A stretch of DNA of 64,000 bases from Acidobacteriota bacterium (GCA_020637335.1 JACJWC010000012.1:62001-126000); one strand, 5' to 3'. Numbered from the stretch's first letter, positions 52,801 through 61,831 are shown. Notes: generated by a model not told the origin, from the letters alone. Made by a program: numbers and translations.

Positions 52801-53107
52801 TCACCAAACCACAGCGTCGATAGCCGAAACACCAACCAATCCAAAATTTCCCGAAATCACAGAGTCCGCCTGGTCTGCCTTTCCCCCTGAAGACCTGAAT
52901 AAAATCCAGCCGGTGATGGCTGAATTGGCCCAAACGCCCATTTACAAGGTGAGCAAATTGAGACAGTTGGTCAGCCAACTCAGCGATCTGCACATCCAGG
53001 AACTTGCGGAATGGGTAAAGCACCTGGAGCGCACCATCCACGCCGGGGATGAAGCCGCATATCGCACACTGGTTGCCGAAAGCCAGATGGCTCTGACCCG
53101 CAATTAA
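49818..53107 (+). pseudogene. Two-component sensor histidine kinase (propeller/Y_Y_Y/HisKA), frameshifted
   Basis: Read as one gene of about 1095 residues: signal peptide (INVLVLAALNLCSSG from GTG at 49818), propeller blades (YFGNDSGILIFDG; LALDDLGFILVGAQSEFG), Y_Y_Y domain, one membrane helix (YSAYAAYVVLAILMIWSLV), HisKA with H in MIVHDLKTPLNQL, HATPase_c (NLLTNAIKFSPIG; DRGEGIAADQL; GLGLTFCKMAVEAHGG) and a C-terminal helical tail. A break at the T7 run 50311-50317 joins frame 1 to frame 2; one or two bases are missing or extra (8 or 5 Ts would restore it). It may be real inactivation, phase variation or a sequencing error. Linked to the GGDEF regulator by position. Confidence 0.8.
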
Positions 53108-53193
53108 TATCACCCTCCGGCCCACCAAAACCAGAGCCCGGTTTATGCAATTGGCCAATCCGCACGAAGAGAAATGCAGCTGGTCCATTTCTC

Positions 53194-54267
53194 TTGGCGG
53201 ACAGACAACCCTTGAAACCTCTTTTCTCAATCATCACCTGTAGTATTGATCCCCAAAAATACGCAGCCTTTTGTCAAAACACGCGAACCCTATTTGCAGA
53301 TACGGCCGAATGGATCTTGGTTGAACGGCCAGCCTCGCTAGCGCAGGGCTACCAAACGGGTTTGGCGCGGGCAAAAGGGGAATACCTGATTTTCTGCCAT
53401 GACGATATCAGCCTTGTGGATCCACAAATCCCGGCCTATCTCGAACAAGACCTTTTAGCATTGGACTTGGTCGGCGTGGCCGGCACATCGCGCTTGGTCG
53501 ATGGCCACTGGATTTCTGCCGGGTTCCCCTATTTGCACGGACAGATCCTACACGTTAAGCCGGAGGGCTATCTTTATACCCAGTTTGGTTGCGGAGCAGA
53601 CCCGCCCTTAGTCACGGGTATCCAGGCGCTGGATGGCGTTTTTTTTGCCTGCCGCCGCGCTCTGGCCGAATCCATCCCTTTTGATTCGCAACATTTCGAT
53701 GGCTTTCATCTTTACGATCTGGATTTCAGCTTCTCGGCCTTTATAGCCGGTTACCAGCTAGGTGTGGACCAGCGCTTAGGCCTAATTCACCAATCGGGTG
53801 GCCGTTATGATCAGAATTGGCGAAAGTACCGCCTGCGTTTTGAACGCATTCATCGCAATCGTCTAGCGCCTGGCGTTCCTGCTCTAAATTACTGGAAAAA
53901 CAAAACCTATAACGGATTAGATGAGGCAGAAGCCACCCTGTGTCGCGCATCACAGACCAAACGAGTTCGATTCAAAAAACACGAAGTGCGCCTGGCCCGG
54001 GGCGCCGAAACTTGGCAGAAAACAGATGTTCATGCCCTGGCCAAGGAACCATGCGATTTTGTCATCGCCGAACCCTCAACCACCATTTCGCTTCTGCTCC
54101 AAGTGGCAGCGGCCGATGCCGTTTTCCTCATCCACGGCAACTTCGACCCACAAAGCTATTGGCAACTGAATGCACATCAGTGGACAGACTGCCAGCCCGT
54201 TGCTGCTGTCCCCAATCACCTGCTGATCCAACGCCGAAGCATGGACGCCAAACCCACTTTCCCGTAA
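53194..54267 (+). CDS. Family 2-like glycosyltransferase
   Basis: The 357-residue protein has a GT-A-like N-terminal half: FSIITCSIDPQKYAAF, VERPASLAQGYQTGLARAKGEYLIFCHDDISL, with the DDI motif as the metal-binding site, then GVAGTSRLVDGHWISAGFP, ALDGVFFACRR and FDGFHLYDLDFSFSAFIAG. This resembles the Glyco_tranf_2_5 group. A C-terminal domain of about 110 residues follows. Start TTG at 53194 (a second TTG at 53212 is possible). The next gene starts 9 bases after its stop, so the two are cotranscribed; together they may modify a surface protein or polysaccharide. Confidence 0.83.
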   Translation: MADRQPLKPLFSIITCSIDPQKYAAFCQNTRTLFADTAEWILVERPASLAQGYQTGLARAKGEYLIFCHDDISLVDPQIPAYLEQDLLALDLVGVAGTSRLVDGHWISAGFPYLHGQILHVKPEGYLYTQFGCGADPPLVTGIQALDGVFFACRRALAESIPFDSQHFDGFHLYDLDFSFSAFIAGYQLGVDQRLGLIHQSGGRYDQNWRKYRLRFERIHRNRLAPGVPALNYWKNKTYNGLDEAEATLCRASQTKRVRFKKHEVRLARGAETWQKTDVHALAKEPCDFVIAEPSTTISLLLQVAAADAVFLIHGNFDPQSYWQLNAHQWTDCQPVAAVPNHLLIQRRSMDAKPTFP

Positions 54268-54276
54268 GCTGGGCTC

Positions 54277-56343
54277 ATGCACGACCAAACCCTGCCCTCC
54301 GGTTTACATAAATGCGCCCAATGGGTTTCAGCTAGCCAATGGAATCAAGCCTATGACGCCATCGAACGCTTCCTTCAGCACAATCCACCCCATCCCGACG
54401 CATTCAATTTGTTGGCGGCCATTTGGCGTGCCCGCGGCAATTTCCAGCAGGCTGAGCAAGCTCTTTTGCGCGCGCAAAACCTGGCCCCTGATGATGCGCT
54501 GATTACCGTCAACCTCGCATTTTTGCGCATGGAAAACCAGCAATTGCCGTCGGCCCTTGAAACCTGCCTGAAGGCGACTCAGCTCGACCCTCAATTTGCA
54601 CCGGCTTTCGCGCTACTCGGTTCGCTGAATTTACAACTTGGGCATATCGAAAGGGCGAAACCTGCTCTTGAACGGGCGCTCGCCCTGGACCCCCAAATGC
54701 CCGATGCTTGGAATTATTTAGGTATCCTGCACCGTCAGAACGGAGATTTCGACGCGGCGGAATCTTGCTTTAAAACCTGTTTGGAACGCCAGCCCCAGCA
54801 TCTGGCCGGTTTAAACAATTTGGGTATTTTGTACCTGCACCAAGATCGGGCCACTGAAGCCAAACACGTCTTGGAACAGGCAAGCCAATTCCATCCCCAA
54901 TCGCCCGAGGTCTGGGCCCATTTAGGCCAAACATATCAATTGTTAAACGAAAACACCGCTGCGGCGCGCGCTTATCAGCAGGCTTCCGCCTTGGAACCCG
55001 AAAACCCTTTGGCGCGTTGGCGCGAAGCGAACCTGTGCCCAATCATTCCAGAGGGCGAAGCCTCTATTAACAGTTGGCGCCGCCGCTATGCTGCCAAACT
55101 GGGGGCTTTACCCGAACTCGATCTCGATCAGTTGGGTCAGCGCCTGATCGGCAGTCAAGCACAATTGCCGTTCCATCTGCTTTATCACGGGAAAAGTAAC
55201 TTAACGCTGCGGAGAAGCTATTTCAGCAAAATCAAAGTCGCAGATACGTTTGTGCCGCGAGCACGAAAGGGCCCATTACGTATCGGATTCTTGGTGACCT
55301 CAGGCCACGAATCGATTTTCCTGACCTGCACACGTGGGTTAATCGACCAGTGGGACCCGCAAAAGGCCCAATTGGTGCTGATTGGCGCACCCGGTTCCCG
55401 CGAGATGCTGCTTCCGGATGGGCCGAAATCTTCAGTCACGTGGCTCGAATTGCCTGCTCATTTGCCGCATGCAATCGATACCCTGCGCCACCAGAACTTG
55501 GATCTGATCTATTTCTGGGAGATCGGCAGCGATGCGTTCAATTTTTTCTTACCCCAATTCCGGGTAGCTCCCGTTCAGGTCACTTCCTGGGGCACCCCCG
55601 AATCGACCGCTATGGCTGCCGTCGACGCCTTCCTTTCCTGCTCGCCCTGGCATCATGCCGAGGAACCGTTCCACGAACGCCTGGTGCTTTTAGATCGTAT
55701 CCCGGCCTATTTTTCGCGACCACCGGAACCTGACCCAATTGACCTGAACAAACTGGGCATTGATCCAAAACGGCCCTTTGTGTTTTGTCCGCAAAGTCCA
55801 TTTAAATTGCACCCGGATTTCGACCCAACATTGGCTTATCTCGCAGATACAGAACCGGACCTGCAAATCGTCTTGAGTCAGGGTAGCCAACCGGCCTGGA
55901 CCGAGTTTTTGCGCCGCCGCCTTTTGGCCAAGTGGCCACAGGACCGCCAACCTCCACACTTCGTTCCCCGCCTGGCCTTGCCCCAATTCCTGTTCCTGGC
56001 CCAATCAGCGGCTGCGGTCTTGGATTCGTTCTATTTCACAGGTGGCGCCAGCAGTTACCAGATGTTGGCAGCCGGCATTCCGATTATTACCTGGCCCGGT
56101 CAATCCATACGCAGCCGGTTCACCTACGCTTATTATCGGCAAATGTGTGTTTTAGATGGTGTTGTGGATTCGGTGGACCTGTATCAGAAAAAGGTTTTGG
56201 CCTGGATCCACCATCCCGAACAAAGAAAGGTTTTAAGCGATCAATTGTTGGCCCAACGCCACACGTGGCTTGAGGATGAAGGCGCAGCCAGACAATTCCA
56301 ACAAACCCTCATCGATTTAGGGCAAGCCGGCCGAGAAAGTTAA
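54277..56343 (+). CDS. TPR protein with O-GlcNAc transferase-like (GT41, SPINDLY) C-terminal domain
   Basis: The 688-residue protein has about seven TPR repeats (residues 30-270: AFNLLAAIWRARGNFQQAEQ, DAWNYLGILHRQNGDFDAAE, GLNNLGILYLHQDRATEAKH) followed by a GT-B-like domain. Diagnostic segments: GKSNLTLRRSYFSKI, GFLVTSGHESIFLTCTRGL, YFWEIGSDAF, APVQVTSWGTPESTA, PFVFCPQSPFKLHPDF, and DSFYFTGGASSYQMLAAGIP with ITWPG. This matches bacterial O-GlcNAc transferase-like enzymes that modify flagellin or other proteins. It follows the glycosyltransferase gene by 9 bases. Confidence 0.87.
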   Translation: MHDQTLPSGLHKCAQWVSASQWNQAYDAIERFLQHNPPHPDAFNLLAAIWRARGNFQQAEQALLRAQNLAPDDALITVNLAFLRMENQQLPSALETCLKATQLDPQFAPAFALLGSLNLQLGHIERAKPALERALALDPQMPDAWNYLGILHRQNGDFDAAESCFKTCLERQPQHLAGLNNLGILYLHQDRATEAKHVLEQASQFHPQSPEVWAHLGQTYQLLNENTAAARAYQQASALEPENPLARWREANLCPIIPEGEASINSWRRRYAAKLGALPELDLDQLGQRLIGSQAQLPFHLLYHGKSNLTLRRSYFSKIKVADTFVPRARKGPLRIGFLVTSGHESIFLTCTRGLIDQWDPQKAQLVLIGAPGSREMLLPDGPKSSVTWLELPAHLPHAIDTLRHQNLDLIYFWEIGSDAFNFFLPQFRVAPVQVTSWGTPESTAMAAVDAFLSCSPWHHAEEPFHERLVLLDRIPAYFSRPPEPDPIDLNKLGIDPKRPFVFCPQSPFKLHPDFDPTLAYLADTEPDLQIVLSQGSQPAWTEFLRRRLLAKWPQDRQPPHFVPRLALPQFLFLAQSAAAVLDSFYFTGGASSYQMLAAGIPIITWPGQSIRSRFTYAYYRQMCVLDGVVDSVDLYQKKVLAWIHHPEQRKVLSDQLLAQRHTWLEDEGAARQFQQTLIDLGQAGRES

Positions 56344-56350
56344 AATCCGG

Positions 56351-57190
56351 CTAATCTTTTCCCGGAATAACGGTCATTTTTTTGTCCAGGGCTTTTTGGC
56401 AACGCTCAATTTGACGGGTCAACAGCGAACGATCGCGAAACCATTCGGGATTTGGCACGGCATCAGCGAGAGCGTCTGGCGGTTTGGCGAACTGGAGATG
56501 GTCGGGTAAATAAAAGTCCGCATTTTCGCGGGTCAGTTTCTCAAGGGTTGATGCAAAATCCTGGGCAACTTGGGGGTAGAGGGCGTTGTTGTGGATTTCG
56601 GCGTCGTCCAATAGCGAGAGGCTGGCCTGAAAGAAAAAGGTTTTTCCTGTTTTGGCATCTTCGTAGCGCCAACTGGTGCTGCCCGGTGTGTGGCCGGGGG
56701 TTGCCACCGCTTCAACGGTGAGTTGACCGCATTGGATATGGTCACCGTTTTTCACACCGCGTACCCGGTTAACAGGGGCAAATAGTAGGCGATCCCCAAA
56801 GACATGATCGTTTTTGCCGCCTGAGAGAAGAAGGGACGTATCGCCAAAGCCGGCCACCACTTCCGCTTGGGTTTCGGCCTGAATGGATTGGGCACCACCT
56901 GCGTGGTCAAAATGGGCCTGGGTAATCAATAAATAGTGAATCTTGGCTGGATCAAAGCCCAACTGGCGGATGTTGTCGAAAACCAAGGACACATTTTCGG
57001 CCATGCCCACATTGATCAAGATCAGACCCGCTTCATCGACCAGCAGGTAAGCTGTCAGTTCCGCGCCGCCCACATAATACACAGAACCTTCAATCGCAAA
57101 GGGTGCTTGTTGCTGAGTCCAATCAGCAGGGGGCCAATCCTCGCCCCAGCGACATGAGAAACTCAAAAGAATCATCAGGCAAACCGACAT
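56351..57190 (-). CDS. Subclass B3-like metallo-beta-lactamase-fold hydrolase with Gln in place of first His
   Basis: About 279 residues from ATG at 57190 (frame open to TTG at 57238), with a hydrophobic signal (MSVCLMILLSFSC). The MBL motif is TQAHFDHAGG: compared with H116-x-H118-x-D120-H121 of B3 enzymes the first ligand is Gln, as in the GOB enzymes (H116Q). The later ligand TPGHTPGS is present, and LPDHLQFA may supply the H263 equivalent. B3-type proteins hydrolyse beta-lactams or act as lactonases. The Gln variant in GOB still binds zinc and works; whether this one is a beta-lactamase is not known. Confidence 0.8.
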   Translation of the reverse strand: MSVCLMILLSFSCRWGEDWPPADWTQQQAPFAIEGSVYYVGGAELTAYLLVDEAGLILINVGMAENVSLVFDNIRQLGFDPAKIHYLLITQAHFDHAGGAQSIQAETQAEVVAGFGDTSLLLSGGKNDHVFGDRLLFAPVNRVRGVKNGDHIQCGQLTVEAVATPGHTPGSTSWRYEDAKTGKTFFFQASLSLLDDAEIHNNALYPQVAQDFASTLEKLTRENADFYLPDHLQFAKPPDALADAVPNPEWFRDRSLLTRQIERCQKALDKKMTVIPGKD

Positions 57191-57266
57191 GCAAGCCCCC
57201 AACAAATTGGCTAGTCGGCAGCCTAACAGAAGTTTCAATTGAAAAGTAAATTTTGAGATTTAGCTG

Positions 57267-57682
57267 TCAGGGCGGATCACAGGCTTCGGCATCGTAGTAC
57301 CAAACATTGAGAATCTTATCGCCGCGAAATTCATAAACGGCAACCGAACATTGAGCGCGCTCCTGACCCTCAACCGTTCGCGAACATTTTTCGACCGTGG
57401 TGACAAAACGACCCTGACGGGTCATTTGCGTTCGTTCGCAATGCGGCTGGTAGCTCAAAGACCCAAGATAATCGGTCATGGTTTTTCCAGGGCATCAACG
57501 CCCTCCGTTTCCACATGGACTTGACTGCCTTGAACGAACATCCAACGCACTTCCGGGTCGACCATGGTCAACATCTTTTCTACGTTTTTTTCGTTGTAAG
57601 CCGCAATGAAGTCAGTAACGGTTTGCATCGAATCTGCTGCAAACAACCCCCTTAAAAAAAATGACAGATGGAAAATTAACAT
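57267..57682 (-). pseudogene. NTF2/SnoaL-like exported protein, frameshifted
   Basis: A signal peptide (MLIFHLSFFLRGLFAAD, SD TAGGAG in front) leads into an NTF2-like fold: VTDFIAAYNEKNVEKMLTMVDPEVRWMF, then VHVETEGVDALEK. The frame ends at LEKP-stop, while the next frame continues MTDYLGSLSYQPHCERTQM, FVTTVEKC and VYEFRGDKILNVWYYDAEACDPP, which completes the fold. One A is missing from a run of five at about 57,481-57,485 (AAAAAC for AAAAAAC); adding it restores a single protein of about 138 residues. Two overlapping genes would be an odd alternative. Confidence 0.75.
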
Positions 57683-57822
57683 TCAGACTCCTAATGGATA
57701 ATTTTGATAGGCACAGATGCTTGGAAAACGGCTGACTTTCCCGGTTTTAGATTTCTCCCCTTGTTGGTCTTACGGCAGATGCTTATATTGTAAATGTAAG
57801 GGTATACGACCCGGAGGGCAGC

Positions 57823-58047
57823 ATGGACCTATTAATTGGCGACTTTGTCCGGCATAAAGAGGGCGGCCCAGCCATGACCCTGGTTTCAATCGTGGATCAA
57901 ACCGCCACCTGTATCTGGTGGGACGAATTGCAGCGCATCTATGTCCAGCGCGATTTCCCCCTTGAATCCTTGGAAGCCGTAACCGCCCAATTTGCAGGGC
58001 CCGCCATGGATGCCAATGAGGCCGTCCAGGAACCCCTCGAAGATTGA
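57823..58047 (+). CDS. YodC/DUF2158-like small protein
   Basis: The 74-residue product (MDLLIGDFVRHKEGGPAMTLVSI, ATCIWWDELQRIYVQRDFPLE) matches the DUF2158/YodC pattern of L.GD.V.LK.GGP.MTV......C.W.......R..F....L. These are small cytoplasmic proteins of unknown role. SD CGGAGGGCAGC precedes the start. A tail of about 20 residues beyond the domain is acidic. Confidence 0.72.
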   Translation: MDLLIGDFVRHKEGGPAMTLVSIVDQTATCIWWDELQRIYVQRDFPLESLEAVTAQFAGPAMDANEAVQEPLED

Positions 58048-58426
58048 GTTGTTGTGCCGGTTGTTTACCCGTGGTTGGGGCGACGCCCCATTCATATTCG
58101 ACTTAAGGCTGCCAAGGAACAAAGCCACGGCTTGCGACAACACTGAACCAGGCTCAAAGGGGCGTTAAACATTTTGGAGTGCACAGGCCTGGGCGCTTTC
58201 AGACAAATGCTGGCATTACGCAAAGCGATCACTGGAACATTAACGCCAAACGCCCTCTCACTGAAACCTTTGTTATCCCATAACCCTAATAAATTTCAAG
58301 AATCGCTCCAGGGTAATATATGATCCACGCCAGCATTTCGCTTTTTCTTGAATACAATGCCATAAGCCTCATCAAGGTTTTCTGTTTTATTTATCTCAAA
58401 TCCTTAACCCACCCCAAAGAGAATCT
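58048..58426. other. Intergenic region with a palindromic hairpin
   Basis: A near-perfect palindrome TGGGGCG-A-CGCCCCA lies at 58,077-58,091, similar in style to the hairpins of the array near 4 kb. Otherwise the stretch is AT-rich with no supported frame. Confidence 0.45.
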
Positions 58427-58690
58427 ATGGAAGTTTTTATCTACGCAAAACGGGAACGCAAACTGGACCGGGACCTTCTTGAAGAACAAATTGAGGAAAT
58501 CCTGGGAAATGATGGCCTGGTCACTGGTGCCGGAAGCGGGCAGGAAGGATGGAACATTGATATTCAAATCTATGAAAATACACAAGATTTGCTAACCAAA
58601 ATATTCCAGACTCTAACCCAAGCCGGATTTACCACGGAAGATTACCTGGTCATTGACGGAAAAAGACAAGCGCCTTTCACCAAAATTTAG
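58427..58690 (+). CDS. Small hypothetical protein, possibly immunity-like
   Basis: The 87-residue product is acidic with an alpha/beta layout: MEVFIYAKRERKLDRDLLEE, GLVTGAGSGQEGWNIDIQIYE, LLTKIFQTLTQAGFTTEDYL. The pattern (two helices flanking a strand with GSGxxGWNID) resembles single-domain immunity proteins of toxin systems, but no toxin gene lies nearby. AT-rich composition suggests acquisition. Function unknown. Confidence 0.6.
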   Translation: MEVFIYAKRERKLDRDLLEEQIEEILGNDGLVTGAGSGQEGWNIDIQIYENTQDLLTKIFQTLTQAGFTTEDYLVIDGKRQAPFTKI

Positions 58691-58773
58691 GACCTGGAAT
58701 AATGGGCGGTGGGGGTTTTCGCCCAAAAAAATTCTAAGCAGACCTGCCTAAAATGGGCATAAATGCCTTCCCT

Positions 58774-59292
58774 TCAATAGTAATCCTCAAATAAACATTT
58801 TTCGATGGTGGCTTGCTCGGCCAGTTCTAATCGAACTCCCGGAACAACTAAATTCAAGTCGTCTTTACTCACCTCAAAAAAAGACTGACTCTCTAAAAAA
58901 AGTTTCAGGCGCATGGAAAGGCGGCCTAAATCCGGATTCATGAGCTGCCTTTCTACCACATGACCAAGAATGCCTTGTCGATTTTTGACCTGCCAAAAGG
59001 ACAGCCAGAAACAATCAAGAATGAAACTGATCTTTAAAGAGCAGTGTTCCTTTTGGTCAGTGGTGCAAAAGGCAAAATCATTACAGCGTGAATAATTGAA
59101 GTCGGTATCATTAACCAATTCATAACCTTTTGCCAGTTTTTGTAAGTCGAAAAAAAATCGCTCGGAGTCCCAGCCCAAGACATATCCGTTAGGATAATCT
59201 CCTGCAAAAGCTGACTGTATTTTTTTCAACTCACGCGATTCCAAAACGCCTCCAACTGCCCTCCAGACCCTGAGATTAATAACATAAGCCAA
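58774..59292 (-). CDS. Hypothetical protein
   Basis: About 172 residues, mixed alpha/beta (YPNGYVLGWDSERFFFDLQKL, NDTDFNYSRCNDFAFCTTD, ISFILDCFWLSFWQVKNRQG). The start is unclear: TTG at 59292 is used here, but a TTG 45 bases later with GGAGG just ahead is possible. AT-rich and without relatives I recognise; could be an immunity-like protein, as could its neighbour at 58,427. Tail to tail with it. Confidence 0.52.
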   Translation of the reverse strand: MAYVINLRVWRAVGGVLESRELKKIQSAFAGDYPNGYVLGWDSERFFFDLQKLAKGYELVNDTDFNYSRCNDFAFCTTDQKEHCSLKISFILDCFWLSFWQVKNRQGILGHVVERQLMNPDLGRLSMRLKLFLESQSFFEVSKDDLNLVVPGVRLELAEQATIEKCLFEDYY

Positions 59293-59603
59293 ATACCTGT
59301 GAACAATCTGTTGAAGTGGTGACAGGTTTAATTACCAATAATAATAAAATCGAATCCAAAATTATCAAGCTTGTCATAGCGGGCAAAACCGCCAAATTGA
59401 CCATAATGTCAGCGCTTTTTTTGCTGTTGCAAGCGGTGTTGAAAGTAGCGGGTTTATTTAAGACAGAAGTCAGAATGATTGGAATTTCCAAAGCATTAGC
59501 TTTTGGGGGCCCAGTCCCACTCATGGACAAAAGAATCCTACTGGCGACATGCAGACGAGCCTTGCTTTTTTGCGCCCGTAGAATCGGGCACAGGGAGGTT
59601 CTT
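59293..59603. other. Intergenic region upstream of acyltransferase gene
   Basis: About 310 bases open in several frames on both strands, but none is convincing as coding. The plus-strand acyltransferase frame is open from 59,316; I reject the extension because the fold begins at the ATG at 59,604. Confidence 0.35.
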
Positions 59604-60770
59604 ATGCAAAGGCGATACGATTTGGATTGGTTACGCGTTCTGGCGATTTTGGCTCTGCATGTTTTCCATTGCGGCATGGCATTTAACACTTGGGGGTGGC
59701 ACATCAAAAATGAACCGCTCACCGCCAGCCTCGATTTTCCTATGGCCTTCATGAGTACTTGGCGCATGCCGCTCCTGTTCCTGATCTCCGGGATTGGGAC
59801 CATATTTGCTCTCGGCTCCCGCCAAATCCATGGGTTTGTGGTCGAACGCCATCGTCGTTTACTGTTCCCGCTTGCGGTTGGCATGCTCTTTGTCATTCCG
59901 CCTCAGGTCTATTACGAACGCCTGTTTCAAGGTCAAACCTATAGTTTTTCAACGTTTTACAGCAGCTTATTCAGCGGCGTTCCCTATCCTGAAGGCAACC
60001 TGAGTTGGCACCACCTCTGGTTCGTTGCCTATCTCTTTGTTTATGCCCTGCTTTCGCTTCCGCTCTTGGCCTGGCTGAAAAAGCCCAACAACGTTCGACT
60101 CACCCGGATCAGAGCCTTTTTCTCCGTCGGGTCGCGTATCTATTGGCTTTTCCTGCCAATTGCCTTAGTGAACTTGAGCCTGCGCGCCTATTGGCCAACC
60201 CGCAACGATCTGATTCACGATTGGGCCAATTTCTGCTTCCACCTGGTCCTGTTCTGGATGGGGCTTTTTATCGGAACCTTTCCCGGCATCTGGGATAGGA
60301 TTGTCCTCTTGCGCCGGCGCTCGCTAGAATTGGGCCTCATCACCCTGCTCATCCTGATGATCGACGATTTGCTGGGTGTGGATGGCGGCTATATCTACCC
60401 GGTTGAACAGAGTCTGCGCAGCGGATTGACCCTGTTTTGGGTTCTGGCCATTTTGGGCTACGGACGCCAGTACCTCTCGTTCAGCAACCGCTTCCTGCGA
60501 TATGCCAACGAGGGCATTTATCCGTTTTATATCCTGCACCAAACCGTTATCGTGATTATGGGCTATTACGTGATTCAATGGCCATTAACACTTTGGCCCA
60601 AATTCCTTATTTTGACGATCTTGAGTTTTTCAGGAACCGTGGCCCTTTACGAAGTGTTAATCCGCAGATGCAATTTTATTCGACCCCTCTTCGGGCTTAA
60701 ACTGAGGCAAACCCCACCTACGGAATCCCGGTCTGTGTCTGTTGAGACCCAATTGAAGGAAGCCATTTGA
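59604..60770 (+). CDS. Acyltransferase 3 family membrane protein (OpgC-like)
   Basis: From ATG at 59604, preceded by GGGAGG, the product has 388 residues and about ten membrane helices. It starts RYDLDWLRVLAILALHVFHCGMAFN, with the family's early catalytic-type His (H in LALHVFH) and R (WRMPLLFLISG). Further segments are HIKNEPLTASLDFPMAF, VVERHRRLLFPLAVGMLF and FYILHQTVIVIMG. Acyltransferase 3 enzymes move acyl or succinyl groups onto sugars in the cell envelope. Its stop overlaps the TTG start of the sensor gene, so the three genes 59,604-62,578 form one operon. Confidence 0.85.
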   Translation: MQRRYDLDWLRVLAILALHVFHCGMAFNTWGWHIKNEPLTASLDFPMAFMSTWRMPLLFLISGIGTIFALGSRQIHGFVVERHRRLLFPLAVGMLFVIPPQVYYERLFQGQTYSFSTFYSSLFSGVPYPEGNLSWHHLWFVAYLFVYALLSLPLLAWLKKPNNVRLTRIRAFFSVGSRIYWLFLPIALVNLSLRAYWPTRNDLIHDWANFCFHLVLFWMGLFIGTFPGIWDRIVLLRRRSLELGLITLLILMIDDLLGVDGGYIYPVEQSLRSGLTLFWVLAILGYGRQYLSFSNRFLRYANEGIYPFYILHQTVIVIMGYYVIQWPLTLWPKFLILTILSFSGTVALYEVLIRRCNFIRPLFGLKLRQTPPTESRSVSVETQLKEAI

Positions 60771-61831
60771 AGCCGGAACAACACGTCCCACCTCTGCGAA
60801 AAACCTTCCCCTATGTCGCCATCTACCTGTGTCTGGGCGGGCTCATTTCTACCTTCACCGTTACCCTGGATTACTTGGCAGGCGGCAGGTCGTTCCCATG
60901 GTATCTACCGCCGCTATGGGAGTTCAGCGGTTTCCTTTCCGTCCTGCCCATTTATCCGCTGAGCCATTTGGCTTTTCAGAAATGGCCCTTAACCAAACCC
61001 AACCTTGCTTCGAAGATTTTCTGGCACATTCTCCTTTCCCTTTTCTTTTCAACGCTCGCTACCACCCTGTTTATCAGTTTTCGGGTCTGGCTCTACAAGG
61101 TGTTGAGTTTCGGCGATTATCAGTACGGGATCCTGATTTACCGTTACCTTTTTGAGTACAGCAAATTCATCACGTTTTATTGGTTCTGTTATGCATTCCT
61201 GCGCCTTTACCAACTCACTTTAGACAAAAAAGCCTTACAAGAACGAGAAACCGCCTTGCGTGAAGCCCATAACCGTGCCCAAATCCAGGCCCTGAAATCC
61301 CAGATCAATCCCCACTTCCTCTTTAACACCCTTAACACCATCAGCGCGACCATGTATGAAGACCTGGACAAGGCCGACCAGATGATAAGCCTGCTCAGCG
61401 ATCTGCTGCGCCGTAGTCTGGATCTACAACCGGCCGTTTCCCTGGCAGAAGAGCTGGAAACCCTAAACGCCTACCTGGCCATCATGAAAGCCCGCATGGG
61501 TGACCGGTTACAGGTCCAATTCGATGTGGATGCCCACCTAACCACAACCGAAGTGCCATCCTTCATCCTCCAGCCGCTGGTGGAAAATGCCATCCAACAT
61601 CACCCAGCCCTTGCCCATGAAACGGTTCAAATCGCCATACAAGCCCAACCAGATCTAAAAGGCTGGACTTTATCCATTTGCGATAATGGACGAGGCAAGG
61701 TCGAAGAGATGGGGGAAGGTCTGGGTTTGATGTATGTTCGAGAACGAATGGCCACACTTAAGGAACCAGCTCGTCTTGATTTTTCGCAGAATCCGGATGG
61801 ACTCACCGCCCATCTCCATTTCGGAAGTTAA
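60767..61831 (+). CDS. LytS/YehU-type sensor histidine kinase
   Basis: The 354-residue protein has four or five N-terminal membrane helices (AIYLCLGGLISTFTVTL, FSGFLSVLPIYPLSHLAF, ILLSLFFSTLATTLFISF, FITFYWFCYAFLRL), a coil, and the His_kinase domain with phosphoacceptor in LKSQINPHFLFNTLNTI, then HATPase_c (ILQPLVENAIQHH; ICDNGRGKVEEMGEGLGL). Start TTG at 60767 overlaps the acyltransferase stop (TTGA). It partners the LytTR regulator directly downstream. Confidence 0.88.
   Translation: MKPEQHVPPLRKTFPYVAIYLCLGGLISTFTVTLDYLAGGRSFPWYLPPLWEFSGFLSVLPIYPLSHLAFQKWPLTKPNLASKIFWHILLSLFFSTLATTLFISFRVWLYKVLSFGDYQYGILIYRYLFEYSKFITFYWFCYAFLRLYQLTLDKKALQERETALREAHNRAQIQALKSQINPHFLFNTLNTISATMYEDLDKADQMISLLSDLLRRSLDLQPAVSLAEELETLNAYLAIMKARMGDRLQVQFDVDAHLTTTEVPSFILQPLVENAIQHHPALAHETVQIAIQAQPDLKGWTLSICDNGRGKVEEMGEGLGLMYVRERMATLKEPARLDFSQNPDGLTAHLHFGS

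Noticed and set aside
59316..59603. N-terminal extension of the acyltransferase gene
   Set aside because: The fold begins at the ATG at 59,604 with GGGAGG just in front; the extension has no acyltransferase similarity.
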